Below are positions 31,656-40,269 of a stretch of DNA of 61,816 nt, in pieces (the first letter of the stretch is position 1; each line of letters begins with the position of its first letter). Source of the stretch: Lentisphaerae bacterium GWF2_44_16. GTDB lineage: Bacteria; Verrucomicrobiota; Lentisphaeria; Victivallales; GWF2-45-14. Under the pieces are notes generated by a model, which was not told the DNA's origin, searched no databases, and saw only the letters and a list, made by a program, of their open reading frames with translations. The stretch is from NCBI GenBank assembly GCA_001803225.1, contig MHBF01000202.1, positions 1-61,816 on the forward strand, read 5' to 3'. The translations under genes and the position numbers were made by a program.

Positions 31656-32375
31656 ATGACGGTTGCAGTATGCTTTATTTGCGGTGAATTTAAACTTGGT
31701 TCTTTTACTCCTTGTCCATCTTGTGGTGTATTCCCGTCAGAAGATGATGATATTATTGTGTCATTTGCGTTAAATGATCATTTTTATGATAATATTGAGC
31801 TTGAGAATTTTGGAAAAGCAATTAAAGATGGAAAAGAAATACATATTCCTGATAGTGTCAGAGAGGATTTTGAGCGGATTGTTGAAGGTGATGAGGCTTT
31901 TGCTTCTTTCATAAAAAACCTAAAAAATGTAAAACAGAAAGAAAAGAAAAAATTTGAGGGTTCTTTCTGGAAAGATTACAAGGCACCGGAAAATCTTAAA
32001 GGAGGTTCTTTCTGGGGAGACTCTTCTATCACATTGAGGGGTACCAAGCGCAAATACATGGATAAGGAAACTTCTCTAAAGTTTATGCAACAGCTCAATC
32101 CAAACTCTCCACAAGCAAAACAAAATTCTAAAAAGTCCCCTCTGATTATGAGAGAAATTAAAGCTTTTTTTGCAAGATATATTTTGCCGAATAAGAAGCG
32201 GATTTTGTATGTGTCAGGCGTGATTGTGATACTGCTGTTTATGTATCTGCTTTTGAGTTGTTTCCGGTATGAATATGTTCCGCTAAGTGGAGGGGCAACC
32301 CTCAAAATTGACAAGCTGACCGGGGAAAAGTGGCTGAGCCATAGATATGGCAGGTTTTATACGGAGATTGATTGA
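31656..32375 (+). CDS. Zinc-ribbon membrane protein
   Basis: The 239 residues start with a zinc ribbon (VCFICGEFKLGSFTPCPSCG, Cys pairs about 6/9 and 20/23) followed by SEDDDIIVSFALNDHFYD, a combination seen in many uncharacterised bacterial proteins. A helical middle, a single transmembrane helix (about 187-207, ILYVSGVIVILLFMYLLLSCF) and a short outer tail follow. It is coupled to the upstream secreted protein; both are likely expressed in the lysogen. Confidence 0.65.
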   Translation: MTVAVCFICGEFKLGSFTPCPSCGVFPSEDDDIIVSFALNDHFYDNIELENFGKAIKDGKEIHIPDSVREDFERIVEGDEAFASFIKNLKNVKQKEKKKFEGSFWKDYKAPENLKGGSFWGDSSITLRGTKRKYMDKETSLKFMQQLNPNSPQAKQNSKKSPLIMREIKAFFARYILPNKKRILYVSGVIVILLFMYLLLSCFRYEYVPLSGGATLKIDKLTGEKWLSHRYGRFYTEID

Positions 32376-32405
32376 GTTCCGTTTTGCATTTTGAGTGGGG
32401 GGGGG

Positions 32406-32807
32406 TTATTCGTTGTTATTCGGGTAGTTTTCGGAGGCTTTTTTGAAGCCGTAACCGTAGCCGCCCCATGCGCCGATAATCAAAGTCAATATGGGCATTG
32501 TGAGTTTGAGATAGGCATCAATCTCCTTTATCACAATGAAGTAAGCTCCTGTGATAATGACAAAGAAGATAAAGACGGCAATAATCCATTTGTATTTTGA
32601 GCGTTCTGAATAGATTTTTTCAAGTAATTTCGAGTCTGTTTCCTGTTTTTTTAGTGCGAATTCAAGTTGCCGCTGATTGTTTTTATCCTGAAATTCAAGT
32701 GATTTCTGCTCTGTTTCGGCTTTGTATCTGGCTTCCTGTCCGAAAGTCTCTATAAGCTTGTAAAGGTCAATATCGTTTTCTTTTTTAGGCAAGTTGTTTT
32801 CGCTCAT
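32406..32807 (-). CDS. Two-helix membrane protein with coiled-coil N-terminus
   Basis: The 133-residue protein has a hydrophilic coiled coil (TFGQEARYKAETEQKSLEFQDKNNQRQLEFALKKQETDSKLLEKIYSER) leading into two close transmembrane helices (WIIAVFIFFVIITGAYFIVI; LTMPILTLIIGAWGGYGYGF). Superinfection exclusion or holin-like roles are possible but unsupported. It converges with the repressor operon; a G9 run lies in the gap. Confidence 0.65.
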   Translation of the reverse strand: MSENNLPKKENDIDLYKLIETFGQEARYKAETEQKSLEFQDKNNQRQLEFALKKQETDSKLLEKIYSERSKYKWIIAVFIFFVIITGAYFIVIKEIDAYLKLTMPILTLIIGAWGGYGYGFKKASENYPNNNE

Positions 32808-32809
32808 GG

Positions 32810-33037
32810 TTAGAAGGCCCTTTTCAAAAGATGCGATTGAGGATAAGGCTTAAACTGATGCTTTCCCGCAAGAATTTCACGGGTGAGAATAGAGAATTCA
32901 GCCTTGTGATATATGGTTATATCCCAGTATTGCCCGTTTTTTTCAACCGAAGCGAAGTTTTCAAAGGGGCGTTTTGAATTTATTTCTCCGGTGAGCCGCA
33001 TGGCTTTTTTAAGTGATTTTGTGCGTGTCAGTTCCAT
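32810..33037 (-). CDS. Small basic protein of unknown function
   Basis: This 75-residue protein reads MELTRTKSLKKAMRLTGEINSKRPFENFASVEKNGQYWDITIYHKAEFSILTREIL. AAGGAG precedes the ATG. It sits between a HicB-like gene and a membrane-protein gene in a three-gene minus-strand operon. It shows no HicA double-stranded RNA-binding signature, so it is not a clear toxin partner. Confidence 0.6.
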   Translation of the reverse strand: MELTRTKSLKKAMRLTGEINSKRPFENFASVEKNGQYWDITIYHKAEFSILTREILAGKHQFKPYPQSHLLKRAF

Positions 33038-33047
33038 ATTTTACTCC

Positions 33048-33305
33048 TTAGCAGGCTTTTTGTAAATTGTCCCATTTATCGAAGTATTCTTTCGGTGCGG
33101 GATGCCATATTGAGTCAAGAATGTCTTTTGATTGAGCAAAAACTATCTGAGAAACAATGGCCTCACAGAGATTGTTTTCAGCTTCCTTGATATCCTTTCC
33201 GGTGGAAACAATATCGAACTCAAGGGCATGCGCTGTAACCTCATTTGCCTCGTGAGTTATCAAAACCCTTATTGAGGGGTATTGCAAGTGTGTGATGTTC
33301 AGCAT
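33048..33305 (-). CDS. HicB-like domain protein
   Basis: The 85 residues match the partial RNase H-like HicB fold: IRVLITHEANEVTAHALEFDIVSTGKDIKEAENNLCEAIVSQI. No C-terminal DNA-binding domain and no neighbouring HicA are visible, so it may be a solitary HicB-like regulator rather than an antitoxin. AAGGAG precedes the ATG. Confidence 0.7.
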   Translation of the reverse strand: MLNITHLQYPSIRVLITHEANEVTAHALEFDIVSTGKDIKEAENNLCEAIVSQIVFAQSKDILDSIWHPAPKEYFDKWDNLQKAC

Positions 33306-33711
33306 ATTGTTGTCTCTCCTTGTTGTTTTATATTATATCACGGCGTCAAACAAAATCAAACGGCAAAGTTTTTCAAAAGATAGTTAAACTGACTATTTCC
33401 GGCACTTTGTTTGTGCTTGGCTTTTAACGCTTTCCGATGTTTTTTGCTTTCAACAAGAAGTCGCTTTGAGTTGGATTTTACGGCGTCTTTTTGGCTTTTT
33501 CTTTCATCATACAACTACCTTACTATCAAGTGGTTGCACCTTGCGGTTTTTGCCGGGTTTTGTTTTGTTTTTTCAGTATCTTATGGATATATATAGGACC
33601 CTTTAAGTTTACTTAAAGGGGACTATATATCCCTGGATGATACTTGAAGAATAGTTGCTCAGAAAGAAATACGCATTTGACAAAAGAGAAGAAAAGATTA
33701 TAATCATCGTC
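33306..33711. promoter_or_regulatory. Late-operon leader with a long nested inverted repeat
   Basis: No gene is seen. At 33599-33620 CCCTTTAAG-TTTA-CTTAAAGGG is a perfect palindrome, embedded in outer arms GGATATATATAG (33585-33596) and CTATATATCC (33623-33632). This 48-bp structure lies 80 bp before the small terminase gene and probably marks the late promoter/operator or a transcript boundary. The region also separates divergent operons, so it should hold the promoter for the HicB-like operon. Confidence 0.55.
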
Positions 33712-34425
33712 ATGAGCGATATGATTAAACAAGGTTTGTTATTCCCGGACACAGAGCAGGAAGAATTCGAAGCTCTGGAGCGTTCTATTGCCATGAAAAG
33801 TAAACGCTTTGGCGAACTCTCCGAGGAAAAAAGAAAGTTTGTTATTTTTTATTTGAAGCGTTCGGTCGGTGACAAGATGTCTGTAGTCGCCGCCCGGGCC
33901 GGTGTCAGCAAAACGAAAGCTTACGAACTGGCGCATGACCCTGAGGTTTGTGATGCGATGGCCACCGCCGCGCAAGCGGTAAGCGATACCGCCGATATCA
34001 AAGGAAGCAGGGCGATGGACATTACCGCCGAAAAAATCTATCAGTCCGTATTGGCTGGAACGCTTTCACCAAAAGATTGGACACCAACGATGCTTCGTAT
34101 TTGCGAGGCTTGCAAATCTCGACTGGGACTTAATCCGGATGTTTTGAAGGCGGTCAGGATGCAAATGGAAGATGTGAACGGGAATAAGATGTCGGCCACT
34201 TTGTTGAGTTCCAACTCTGATACCCTCTTGGATAGGCTGGCGGCGGAGCGGGAAGGGAGCGGAAACGGTGCTTTTGAGGCTGAAACACCGGAAAGCGTCC
34301 GGGGTCAATTTGAGGCTGACGGTGAGGCTGGGAAAAGTCCCGCGCTTCTCGTTGAAAGCCCTGCCGATACTACCGTCAATGTCCCGGCAATCGTGGAAAA
34401 TCCTCCAAGCGCCGAAACCCGGTAA
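33712..34425 (+). CDS. Probable terminase small subunit
   Basis: This subunit would recognise phage DNA for packaging. The predicted 237 residues from ATG 33712 (the TTG at 33655 is a less likely start) show helices ELSEEKRKFVIFYLKRSVGDKMSVVAARAGVSKTKAYELAHDPEV, a helix-turn-helix at about 56-79 as in many small terminases, then a helical oligomerisation segment and a disordered, acidic C-terminus containing FEAE and FEAD repeats. It lies directly before the large terminase in the usual order. Confidence 0.75.
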   Translation: MSDMIKQGLLFPDTEQEEFEALERSIAMKSKRFGELSEEKRKFVIFYLKRSVGDKMSVVAARAGVSKTKAYELAHDPEVCDAMATAAQAVSDTADIKGSRAMDITAEKIYQSVLAGTLSPKDWTPTMLRICEACKSRLGLNPDVLKAVRMQMEDVNGNKMSATLLSSNSDTLLDRLAAEREGSGNGAFEAETPESVRGQFEADGEAGKSPALLVESPADTTVNVPAIVENPPSAETR

Positions 34426-34898
34426 AAAGCATGGACATTTTACAGCGGTTTGAGGCTGACAGAAAAAACGTACTTTCTAAATAACCGTGTTTTTGAGGCT
34501 AACTTAACGCAATCATCATTATGCGACGTTACAGTAAAACGTTCCTTAATGAGGCTTAGAGTTCTTTCATGGCGGTTGAGAACAATGGCGGAAAAATTGA
34601 CGGCAGGGGGGCGTAAAATTTTTGACAGGAGGGGGGGTATGGGGCGCGATGGGGTTTCGGTCACGGTGCATCTATCCAGGCTGGAACGCCTCAGTCTATG
34701 AGTTTTAAATTTTTTGTATTCTATAAATTTTTCCAAAAATTTTTAAGAGTCCGACAGACTCAAAAAAATTTTAAAAATTTTTTTCTCTGAAAAAAAATCG
34801 ACTTTTTTTTGCCTCAAAATTTGCCGTCCGTAATTCCACATATTCAGTAAATACCCCCCTCTTAAATTGCTGTCTTGTAATGATTAACGCCTTGATTT
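34426..34898. other. 473-bp gap with TTTGAGGCTRA repeats, candidate pac region
   Basis: No convincing gene is seen; short frames such as MDILQRFEADRKNVLSK (34431) and GRDGVSVTVHLSRLERLSL look like fragments. TTTGAGGCTRA occurs at about 34273, 34310, 34450 and 34492, starting inside the small terminase gene. A very AT-rich stretch (34702-34850) contains a hairpin GAGTC/GACTC (34747-34761), and GCCTCAAAATTTG (34811) recurs twice beside attR. Confidence 0.45.
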
Positions 34899-36782
34899 AT
34901 GTTTGTCGAAAGGCAAAAAAAGCGAGGCGTAAAAGTGGTGCAGAACGCAGAAATACAGATAGCTCCGGAAACACTGGAGCTCTTTGTCGGCGAACAGAAA
35001 AAAAAGGCCAAGGCCGATAATTTTTTGCAAATTTACCGCTTCAAAAAAGCGCCGTCCCTCATCGCTGCCCTTGCGGACAAAATCCCCGGCATCACTCTGG
35101 AAAATGACAAATTGAGCGTTGATTTTGCTCAAATAAGCGACCCTGAATTGCTGTCAATGGTTTCGAATTCCGCCGAGGATGATTATGTGATGGACCTGCA
35201 TGATTTGCAGGTGGATTTTGTTAAAAAATCCAATTCAAAAACTTCTAAAATAGAGTTTGAACGCTGGCTCTGCAAACGGGATTTGTACTATCTCGGAAAA
35301 TACGTGCTCGGTTATTCAAAGGCGGTTTTTCACCTGCACAAATTCATGTGCGACACGATGGAAAATCTCCCCGATGGATACAGGGGGCTTCGTGAATTTC
35401 CCCGTGACTCGTTCAAGTCAACCTTCATGACAATTTCGTTTATCGTACAGCAGCTTTTGAATAATCCGAACATCCGGATACTGCTTAAATCGAACACGGT
35501 TAATAACGCCGCAAGCAAATTAAAAGAAGCTAGAAATCATTTCGAAAAAAACGACAGCCTCCGCCGCCTTTTCCCTGAACACTGCCCTGTCAAAAGGGCT
35601 GACCAGGGTAATAATACATACTGGAAATCCCCGGCAAATACCGCCGTTCAGAACGAAGGCAGTTTTAATGCCGCCGGCGTGGGTTCTTCGAGCACTTCTC
35701 AGCATTATGACATGATAATCGGAGATGACTTCTGGGATGAAGACAGCGTCGCTTCTCAGGAGACGATGACGAAGTGCAACAATGATTTAAACGGCATTGA
35801 ATACCTGCTCGGGTCTCCCGAGGAGGGCAAAATAATTTTTATCGGGACGCGCTTTGCTCATGACGATCCGACAAAGGGACTGCTGGATAATATCCGTTAT
35901 CGTTGCGTTATAGTTTCGGGTATCACACGACATGGGCGTTCGCTTTTTCCCGAGGCCATGTCTGTTGAACATCTCTATTCGCAATACCATTCCCACCGTT
36001 ATAATTTCAGTTGTCAGATTATGCTTAATCCTTCATCCGAAGACAGCAGCTTTTCATCCGACTGGTTTAAATATCTCTCGTATTCCGAAGTGAAAAAACA
36101 GGAGCGGGAAGGAAAAATTAAAACCAGCGTTGTCATTCTTACTGATGCCGCCGGGCAGGATAAAACATCTTCCGATCCCGTGGCAATCCTTGCCGTTGTC
36201 AAGGACTCGTTGAAGCGTAAAACTGTTGTAGAGTATGTCCGTAAAAAACTCAACCCTCTGGATTTTCTTATAGCTGTTTCCAAAATGTACGACAAGTACA
36301 ACGCCGATTACGCCGTCAGACAGAACGCCCTTATTGAAACGGTTCTGGAACCGTTTATTGACGCACGTAACAAGGACCGTAAAGAGCAGGGAATGGATAA
36401 AGTCCGCTGGGAAAAAATCTCTCTTGGCAAACAGAGCAAAATGGCGCGGATGAGCGGACTGCAACCATATTTTCAGAGGGGAGAAATGTATTTTGATCCG
36501 GCGATGGAAAATCTCAAGGAACTGCAGGATGAAATTTTATCGTTCCCGTTCAACATGTCAAACGATGACGGCATGGACGCGCTTTCTGAAATCACTGATG
36601 AGCTTGTTTCCAGATGTCCGCGCTTCGCGGAGGCCCCGCCGCCGCCTGTCGAAAGCCTTCCGACAAGGGAGAGTGTTATAGCGAATGAATTGAACCATAG
36701 GCGGTTAAGATGCGCGGAGGCGTTCAAAGCGGCACGGGAAGATAACCATAAAAAAGGGAGGCCCGGCGCGTGTGTAGCATAG
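34899..36782 (+). CDS. terL: Terminase large subunit
   Basis: This packaging ATPase/nuclease has 627 residues. The ATPase domain shows a Walker A-like FPRDSFKST (167-175), Walker B YDMIIGDD (270-277) and a coupling motif IFIGTRF (313-319). The nuclease domain begins VVILTDAAGQD (Asp416) and continues with acidic DARNKDRKEQG and NDDGMDAL. A GTG at 34935 preceded by GAGG is an alternative start; the ATG has no clear site. The C-terminal end overlaps the next small membrane gene by 13 bp. Confidence 0.92.
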   Translation: MFVERQKKRGVKVVQNAEIQIAPETLELFVGEQKKKAKADNFLQIYRFKKAPSLIAALADKIPGITLENDKLSVDFAQISDPELLSMVSNSAEDDYVMDLHDLQVDFVKKSNSKTSKIEFERWLCKRDLYYLGKYVLGYSKAVFHLHKFMCDTMENLPDGYRGLREFPRDSFKSTFMTISFIVQQLLNNPNIRILLKSNTVNNAASKLKEARNHFEKNDSLRRLFPEHCPVKRADQGNNTYWKSPANTAVQNEGSFNAAGVGSSSTSQHYDMIIGDDFWDEDSVASQETMTKCNNDLNGIEYLLGSPEEGKIIFIGTRFAHDDPTKGLLDNIRYRCVIVSGITRHGRSLFPEAMSVEHLYSQYHSHRYNFSCQIMLNPSSEDSSFSSDWFKYLSYSEVKKQEREGKIKTSVVILTDAAGQDKTSSDPVAILAVVKDSLKRKTVVEYVRKKLNPLDFLIAVSKMYDKYNADYAVRQNALIETVLEPFIDARNKDRKEQGMDKVRWEKISLGKQSKMARMSGLQPYFQRGEMYFDPAMENLKELQDEILSFPFNMSNDDGMDALSEITDELVSRCPRFAEAPPPPVESLPTRESVIANELNHRRLRCAEAFKAAREDNHKKGRPGACVA

Positions 36783-36964
36783 AAATAATTCTTCTGATAA
36801 CCGTCTGCGCTGTGCTTGTCGCGGCTATCGCCCTGCTCTTTCTGATGGCGGTTGCTGTTTATGTTTTTATGAGGCGTGTCCCGCCTCTGTTTTCAAGAAA
36901 AAAAGCGGAAAGTAAAATCGCCGCTGTAAATAAAGAACGCGCTACTGTGGGTAAGGTACAATGA
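36770..36964 (+). CDS. Small membrane protein between terminase and portal
   Basis: The 64-residue protein uses a GTG start with GGGAGG eight bases upstream. It has one long transmembrane helix (IEIILLITVCAVLVAAIALLFLMAVAVYVFM) and a basic tail (RRVPPLFSRKKAESKIAAVNKER). It overlaps terL by 13 bp and the portal gene as ATGA. Role unknown; a holin-like function cannot be excluded. Confidence 0.65.
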   Translation: MCSIEIILLITVCAVLVAAIALLFLMAVAVYVFMRRVPPLFSRKKAESKIAAVNKERATVGKVQ

Positions 36965-38961
36965 AAAACACTGAAGACGATGTAACAAAAATTGAAGCCC
37001 TGCTCAAGCAGGGCGTCGAACATCATCGTGAGCTTGTGAATAACATTGAGCTTACGCTGGCGTTTCTTTCCGGTAATCAGTGGATGACCGCCGTCCGCAA
37101 TATTGGCCTTGCGCCTGTCGAAAATTCTACAAACGAGTACCGCTGTACCAATAACATGATGCTTCCCACTTTTCACTGGAGAATGGAAAGGATGTTCAAG
37201 GAACAGCCCGTAATAACCTGTTTTGCGGGGGGCGATGAATTGACCGATGATGAAAAGGCCTATGTTGCTTCGAAGCTCTGCGATTACTGGCGAAGCAATT
37301 CCGGATGGCTTAACGCTGAAAAAGAAGCCGCCGGCTGGGTGGATGTCTCGGGCATGTCTTTTATCGCTCCAGTATGGAGACGCAATCCTTTTCTCGAAGT
37401 CAAGACAAAAAAATACGAGTACTCCGATGAGCCCTTTGAGGTTGATAAACTGATTTCCCATATTAAAGAACAGGAAATAAACCGCCCTGATTATGACGTT
37501 GCCTTTGATGTGTTCAGCATTTTTAATACTTTTCTTTTTCCTTTGACAGCCAATAAGTGGAATAAAATTACCGGAATACTTCACGCGGATATCGTGTCGT
37601 ATGATTTTTTATGTGAACATCTCGGGGAAAAACTCACGGAAAAGGATCTCCGTACCGTCAATCCGTCTGAGATTAATTATGACGCTTTGGACAGGGTAAA
37701 CAGCTATGTTTCCGGTGAGTTCGCTCTCTCAAAGCCGCCGCCTGAACAGGAAAAGCGCTACCTGCTTTTGACTTACCGTGAAAAGCCTTCTTTCAAAAAC
37801 AGGGACGGGCGTTATGTCGTTATAGCCGGGGGCAAAAAAATTATTGACGCCGCCCTGCCCTATATCAAAGAGGCGCGGGAAATTGATCCCTCGGATGAAC
37901 ATAATATTTCGATGGGAGTTGTTCCGTGGAGCGCTATGGAAGTCCCGGGACGGCTTATACCTCCCGCCCCTATGGAGCTCCTGAGAGAAACCCAGGTGGA
38001 GTTGAATGACTTGTTGACAGACCAGAAACAGAACCGTAAAACTGTCGGCAGAAATAAAATTCTCATTCAGGAGGATACGCTGGACAAGGACGCGTATACA
38101 GATGAGCACGGCGAAATTATCGAACTGGGTAAACAGGACACTCCTCCGGTGATAATGCAGGGGCGCACGCTTGAGGGCATTGACAGCGAAATTGCTCAGA
38201 AGCGTTCCGCTTTCGATGATCTTTCTGGACGTAATCAGTTGTTCCGTGGACAGAACCCGGCACAGGTGAGAAGCGCTTTCCACTTGGATATTCTCCGCGA
38301 GGAAGGCGCTATGATTATCGACGGAGAAACACGCAGACGCGAGAAAGTTCATGAGATGGTCGCCCGTCTCTGCCTTGCTATATGCCGCCGCAGAATGGGG
38401 CGCGAAAAACTTATTGACATTGTCGGCCAGGACGCCGCCGGGTTTGCCGTCTCGTTCCTTGAATCCGGCAATATCCGCTTTGACATCCGTGTCAAAGAGG
38501 GAAGCGCACTTGCCCGTAATCACGCCTCCTATGAGGCAAAACTTGTTGATATGCTCCGCGCCGGGGCGTTTAATAATCCACAGACGGGGACGCTTGACGT
38601 GGATCTCTATTGGAGAATGTCCAAACTGGGAACGCTGAATTTTAATGTTGATAAACAGGCTAAAATCCGCACACGGGCAAGAAATGAAAATCATCTGATG
38701 TACCACGGCAATGAAATCATCATGCCTCAGAAACATGAAGATCATTATCTTCATATTGAGGAACACAAGGATTTCATGAACCGCCCTGAATGGTACAATG
38801 CCGCCGAGGAAAAACGCGTAAACATGACGGCGCATCTTGAGACACACACAAATATGCTGAACGAACAGCAGTCTCCAAATCTTTTCATGGACAAGATGAA
38901 ACCGGGAATGATTGAAGCCGCCGCCATGCCGGCGATGAAACAGTTAGCAACTCAAAAATAA
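36961..38961 (+). CDS. Portal protein
   Basis: This is the dodecameric DNA-entry vertex protein. The 666 residues are typical of podovirus portals of the P22/BPP-1 type: FLSGNQW near residue 36, NMMLPTFHWRMERMFKEQP, GWVDVSGMSFIAPVW, a clip/stem region PAPMELLRETQVELNDLLTDQKQNRKTVGRNKILI, then GRNQLFRGQNPAQVRSAFHLDILREEGAM and a helical C-terminal barrel. The order between terminase and scaffold supports the call. Confidence 0.9.
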   Translation: MKNTEDDVTKIEALLKQGVEHHRELVNNIELTLAFLSGNQWMTAVRNIGLAPVENSTNEYRCTNNMMLPTFHWRMERMFKEQPVITCFAGGDELTDDEKAYVASKLCDYWRSNSGWLNAEKEAAGWVDVSGMSFIAPVWRRNPFLEVKTKKYEYSDEPFEVDKLISHIKEQEINRPDYDVAFDVFSIFNTFLFPLTANKWNKITGILHADIVSYDFLCEHLGEKLTEKDLRTVNPSEINYDALDRVNSYVSGEFALSKPPPEQEKRYLLLTYREKPSFKNRDGRYVVIAGGKKIIDAALPYIKEAREIDPSDEHNISMGVVPWSAMEVPGRLIPPAPMELLRETQVELNDLLTDQKQNRKTVGRNKILIQEDTLDKDAYTDEHGEIIELGKQDTPPVIMQGRTLEGIDSEIAQKRSAFDDLSGRNQLFRGQNPAQVRSAFHLDILREEGAMIIDGETRRREKVHEMVARLCLAICRRRMGREKLIDIVGQDAAGFAVSFLESGNIRFDIRVKEGSALARNHASYEAKLVDMLRAGAFNNPQTGTLDVDLYWRMSKLGTLNFNVDKQAKIRTRARNENHLMYHGNEIIMPQKHEDHYLHIEEHKDFMNRPEWYNAAEEKRVNMTAHLETHTNMLNEQQSPNLFMDKMKPGMIEAAAMPAMKQLATQK

Positions 38962-38978
38962 AGAAAGGAGTTTTTTGT

Positions 38979-39404
38979 ATGAACATCTACAATTTAACCA
39001 AGGAAGCAATCGGCACTATGTGCAAGGGAAATCATGTCAGTATTCCCGCGTCCGCCGGAGGAGTAATCGGGGAAGCGAGTGTTTCGCCAAAAGTGGCGGA
39101 TGAACTTCTCAGGAGATATCCGGGAAGCCTGACAAAAAATTTTGATGACGCCAGAGGCGGAGAAGTCGCGGGGCGCAATATCCTTTTTCAGAAGGAAAAA
39201 GCGGAACTTGAAGAAAAATTGAAGCAGAAGGAAAGCGAATGCGGCGGGCTGAAAAAAGAGCTGGAGAAAAAAGACTCTGAGTTGAATGAGTATCTGCTGA
39301 GAAATAAAAATCTTCAAGCCCGGATAGACGAACTTCTGAAACCGCCTGTCGCAGAAAACAAAGAAACCGCAGAGGATAAAAAATCTAAACACGCTTCAAA
39401 ATAG
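38979..39404 (+). CDS. Small head-region protein with coiled coil
   Basis: The 141-residue protein has an N-terminal beta-like domain (MNIYNLTKEAIGTMCKGNHVSIPASAGGVIGEASVSPKVADELLRRYPGSL) followed by a coiled coil (FQKEKAELEEKLKQKESECGGLKKELEKKDSELNEYLLRNKNLQARIDELL) and a charged tail. AAAGGAG precedes the ATG. Position between portal and scaffold suggests a head-assembly accessory; no family recognised. Confidence 0.7.
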   Translation: MNIYNLTKEAIGTMCKGNHVSIPASAGGVIGEASVSPKVADELLRRYPGSLTKNFDDARGGEVAGRNILFQKEKAELEEKLKQKESECGGLKKELEKKDSELNEYLLRNKNLQARIDELLKPPVAENKETAEDKKSKHASK

Positions 39405-39483
39405 CGATAAAAATTTGTTACGGCCCGCCCCCGTTACAGGGCGTTACGGTCCGCCAATCCGTTAATGGCGCAGAGAGGTAATT

Positions 39484-40242
39484 ATGGAAAATGAAAACAC
39501 AAGTCAGGGAACTCATGATCAGACCGCTGCTGAAGAACAGAACGTTTCTCAACAGACGGAAAATAAGCATGATGGCAAAAGCGAAAAGACGGTTCCGCTC
39601 TCAGTTCTTCTCAAGGAACGTGAGAAAAGACAGGAATATGAAAACCGCCTGAAAGAGCTCGAAGCCGGAAATAATTCCAGTTCCGCTCCGGATGGATTTC
39701 CGGAATTCAAGCTGGATAAAAAAGACATGCTTGATCTGACCCCTGAGGAACTGCAGAGCAAAATCAATTCGCATCTTGGCGAACACGTCAAACATGTGAA
39801 GGACTTTGTTCAGAAAACAGTTCAGAAAGAAATGTCCGCGCAGGAAGGTAAAAGTAAAGCAGAACGTCAGATTGACGCGGAGATGGGGAAATATGACATT
39901 TTTAATAAATGCAAAAATGAAGATCCCTACCTCTATGACTTCGCTCTTAACCGCCTTTCGGACAGCATTCAGAAAGACAAGGAGAAGTCGCTCGCTGATA
40001 TCATTAAAGATATCGCCAAGGATTGCAGTCGGCGTTTTGTAAAAAAAGCTGATGAGCAGTCCGGGGACAAGGGAGAAGACACTCCTGTAATTATTCCCCC
40101 GGCGAACAGCGCGGCGGAGGTCGCTCACATGAAAGAAATAAAGGATTTGAAAAATCGCTCTTTCAAAGATTTAAGGGCGGATGCCACAAAGTTTTTGAGC
40201 GGCGCGGCAAATTCTCTCCTTGCAAAAGGTAAGAAAACGTAA
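39484..40242 (+). CDS. Capsid scaffolding protein
   Basis: The 252 hydrophilic, highly charged residues have a disordered N-terminus rich in Gln/Glu, a helical middle (VPLSVLLKEREKRQEYENRLKELEAG; LTPEELQSKINSHLGEHVKHVKDFVQKTVQKEM) and a basic C-terminus (FLSGAANSLLAKGKKT). These features and the position directly before the major capsid gene are those of podovirus scaffolds. No protease motif is seen. Confidence 0.8.
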   Translation: MENENTSQGTHDQTAAEEQNVSQQTENKHDGKSEKTVPLSVLLKEREKRQEYENRLKELEAGNNSSSAPDGFPEFKLDKKDMLDLTPEELQSKINSHLGEHVKHVKDFVQKTVQKEMSAQEGKSKAERQIDAEMGKYDIFNKCKNEDPYLYDFALNRLSDSIQKDKEKSLADIIKDIAKDCSRRFVKKADEQSGDKGEDTPVIIPPANSAAEVAHMKEIKDLKNRSFKDLRADATKFLSGAANSLLAKGKKT

Positions 40243-40269
40243 ACAGAAAACAAAAAAGGAATTTTTAAG

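Noticed and set aside
32395-32406. Run of nine G residues, possible phase-variable tract
   Set aside because: It lies between the ends of two convergent genes, so slippage would not switch a reading frame; length may also be a sequencing uncertainty.
33048-33305. HicAB toxin-antitoxin system
   Set aside because: Only a HicB-like domain is present; neither neighbour has the HicA signature.
33411-33596. 61-codon plus-strand open frame in the late leader
   Set aside because: No ribosome-binding site, composition not coding-like, and it runs into the nested inverted repeat.
37729-38847. 372-codon minus-strand open frame opposite the portal gene
   Set aside because: The portal frame is longer, coupled to its neighbours and has family features; the minus frame is a shadow.
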